DNA of 6,286 bases from Candidatus Woesearchaeota archaeon (GTDB lineage Archaea; Nanobdellota; Nanobdellia; Woesearchaeales; ARS49). Below the pieces are notes generated by a model. The model searched no databases, was not told the DNA's origin, and saw only the letters and a program-made list of their open reading frames with translations. Below, piece after piece: positions 5,296 through 6,286 of the stretch. Each line of letters begins with the position of its first letter. Position 1 is the stretch's first letter. Location of the stretch: contig DAOVMP010000031.1 in assembly GCA_030630695.1 (NCBI GenBank), forward strand, positions 1 to 6,286. Reading direction: 5' to 3'. The translations under genes were made by a program, and so were the position numbers.

Positions 5296-6153
5296 ATGGG
5301 ATTAATTGATTTTTTTCGGCTTTTAAGGCCAGGGCAATGGTATAAGAATTTTCTTATTTTTCTTCCAATCTTATTTAGTGGTAATTTGTTTGCTATTGAA
5401 TTTTTATTACTAACAATTGTTGGTTTTTTTGCGCTTTGTTTTGTTTCTTCAGGTAATTATATCATTAACGATATTATTGATATAAGAAAAGATAAATTAC
5501 ATCCTGAGAAAAAAAAGCGGCCATTAGTTTCTGGTAAAATTAGGATCTGGCAGGCAGTTGTCTTATTTGTATTTTTATTAACTGCAGGCATAGTATTGGC
5601 AGGTATTTTAAACGAGTATTTCTTTTTATCAGTATTGGCTTTGTTTATTTTAACTTCGGGTTATTCTTTATTTCTAAAAAACGAAGCGTTTCTTGATATA
5701 ATAATAATAGGTATTAATTTTGTTATTCGTGCGTCTTCTGGCGCGTTTATTATTGATGTTAAGATTAGTCCCTGGCTTATCATAGGTGTATTTTTCTTAT
5801 CTTTATTCCTTTCTGCAGGAAAAAGGCGCGCAGATTCAAGTTTTCTTGGTAAAAAAGCATTGTTTCATAAAAATTCTTTAAAAATATATTCTAATGAGAT
5901 AACAAATGCGTTAATGATTATCGCAACTACCTTGTTAATATTATCATATACGTTCTATTCTTTCTTAAGCGAACATTCTTACCTAATTTTTACTTTGCCT
6001 TTTGCTTTATATTTGATTTTTAGATATTTTAGTTTAGTTTATGCTGGTTCTATTATAGCTAGACATCCAGAAAAAGTATTTAAAGATTGGAGAATGATGA
6101 TTGGTTTGTTTTTATGGATTATTGTCACACTTATTATTTTATATCTAATTTGA
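5296..6153 (+). CDS. UbiA-family prenyltransferase, polyprenyl-phosphate phosphoribosyltransferase-like
   Basis: This 285-residue, very hydrophobic protein has about nine predicted membrane helices, the usual length and topology for UbiA enzymes. The N-terminal LLRPGQWYKNFLIFLP (9-24), the first metal/diphosphate motif NDIIDIRKDKLHPEKKKRP (58-76) and the second-loop GKRRAD (175-180) match the decaprenyl-phosphate phosphoribosyltransferase branch. The HPxKxxRP ending distinguishes it from geranylgeranylglyceryl-phosphate and quinone prenyltransferases. Known members transfer phosphoribose from PRPP to a polyprenyl phosphate, giving a lipid-linked pentose donor for cell-surface glycans; the archaeal lipid acceptor is inferred. 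No separate box A is seen in the 30 bp between 5S and this gene, so it may be transcribed by read-through from the 5S promoter. Its position across from the phosphonate operon, with a flippase at the operon's other end, fits a surface-glycan neighbourhood. The 3' end overlaps the convergent next gene by 20 bp. Confidence 0.88.
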   Translation: MGLIDFFRLLRPGQWYKNFLIFLPILFSGNLFAIEFLLLTIVGFFALCFVSSGNYIINDIIDIRKDKLHPEKKKRPLVSGKIRIWQAVVLFVFLLTAGIVLAGILNEYFFLSVLALFILTSGYSLFLKNEAFLDIIIIGINFVIRASSGAFIIDVKISPWLIIGVFFLSLFLSAGKRRADSSFLGKKALFHKNSLKIYSNEITNALMIIATTLLILSYTFYSFLSEHSYLIFTLPFALYLIFRYFSLVYAGSIIARHPEKVFKDWRMMIGLFLWIIVTLIILYLI

Positions 6154-6286
6154 TTTTCTCGTGTTTATTAGATTTAGAAATCGCTTTTTGTATTTCTTGA
6201 TAGTTTTCATATATGTGTTCTCCTTTTCTTTGGCTTTCTTCTATGTCTTTCTCTAATTTAGTTAGTGTTTGTTTTTGTTTTTCTAT
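6134..6286 (-). CDS. C-terminal end of a coiled-coil protein, probably RqcH/NFACT-like
   Basis: Only the last 50 codons are visible; the gene enters from the right edge. The peptide is strongly charged and helical: EKQKQTLTKLEKDIEESQRK, then GEHIYENYQEIQKAI, ending HEKIKLDIK. The KGExIYENYxxI segment is what I recall from the coiled-coil region of archaeal RqcH/NFACT (fibronectin-binding-like) proteins, which bind obstructed large ribosomal subunits. In full-length members the chain continues into an NFACT-R domain; here the stop codon comes about 20 residues after the motif, so this would be a short form. The TAA at 6134-6136 lies inside the last codons of the UbiA-family gene, giving a 20-bp tail-to-tail overlap. 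With so little sequence, another coiled-coil protein cannot be excluded. Confidence 0.6.
   Translation of the reverse strand: MEKQKQTLTKLEKDIEESQRKGEHIYENYQEIQKAISKSNKHEKIKLDIK

Noticed and set aside
1..6286. CRISPR array, insertion sequence, tRNA gene or attachment site
   Set aside because: No spaced direct repeats, transposase-like frames, tRNA cloverleaf or terminal inverted repeats were seen on either strand.

Overview
The window looks like AT-rich archaeal DNA. It has box A (TATA-type) promoters of the TTTATAAA form about 27 nt upstream of starts, Shine-Dalgarno sites of the GGGAG type inside the operon, a lone archaeal-type 5S rRNA gene, and a partial gene resembling archaeal RqcH/NFACT proteins. 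The low GC, the unlinked 5S and the general style of the membrane proteins suggest a DPANN-type lineage (for example Woesearchaeota/Pacearchaeota), but that placement is inference.

Layout: (1) 1-416, minus strand, is the N-terminal part of a polysaccharide flippase that runs off the left edge, with its own near-leaderless promoter. (2) 456-5052, minus strand, is a tight four-gene operon read from right to left: a cytidylyltransferase-PEP mutase fusion, an HD-domain protein of unknown role, phosphonopyruvate decarboxylase, and an iron-ADH-family phosphonoacetaldehyde reductase. Gaps are 46, 21 and 9 bp. (3) 5053-5155 is a compact divergent promoter region. (4) 5157-5265, plus strand, is 5S rRNA. 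(5) 5296-6153, plus strand, is a UbiA-family polyprenyl-phosphate phosphoribosyltransferase-like membrane protein. (6) 6134-6286, minus strand, is the C-terminal end of a coiled-coil protein resembling RqcH/NFACT, overlapping gene 5 tail to tail.

The operon spells out a complete route: PEP to phosphonopyruvate (PEP mutase domain), to phosphonoacetaldehyde (decarboxylase), to 2-hydroxyethylphosphonate (reductase), and probably to CMP-2-hydroxyethylphosphonate (cytidylyltransferase domain). The fusion has the same domain order as Fom1 of fosfomycin biosynthesis, where this domain cytidylylates 2-hydroxyethylphosphonate. Nothing visible continues towards fosfomycin. The neighbouring flippase, and the polyprenyl-phosphoribose enzyme across the promoter region, instead suggest a phosphonate-decorated surface glycan or lipid. 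The main unknown is the HD-domain protein placed between mutase and decarboxylase. It may hydrolyse a phosphonate or CMP-phosphonate intermediate, but no function can be assigned from sequence alone.
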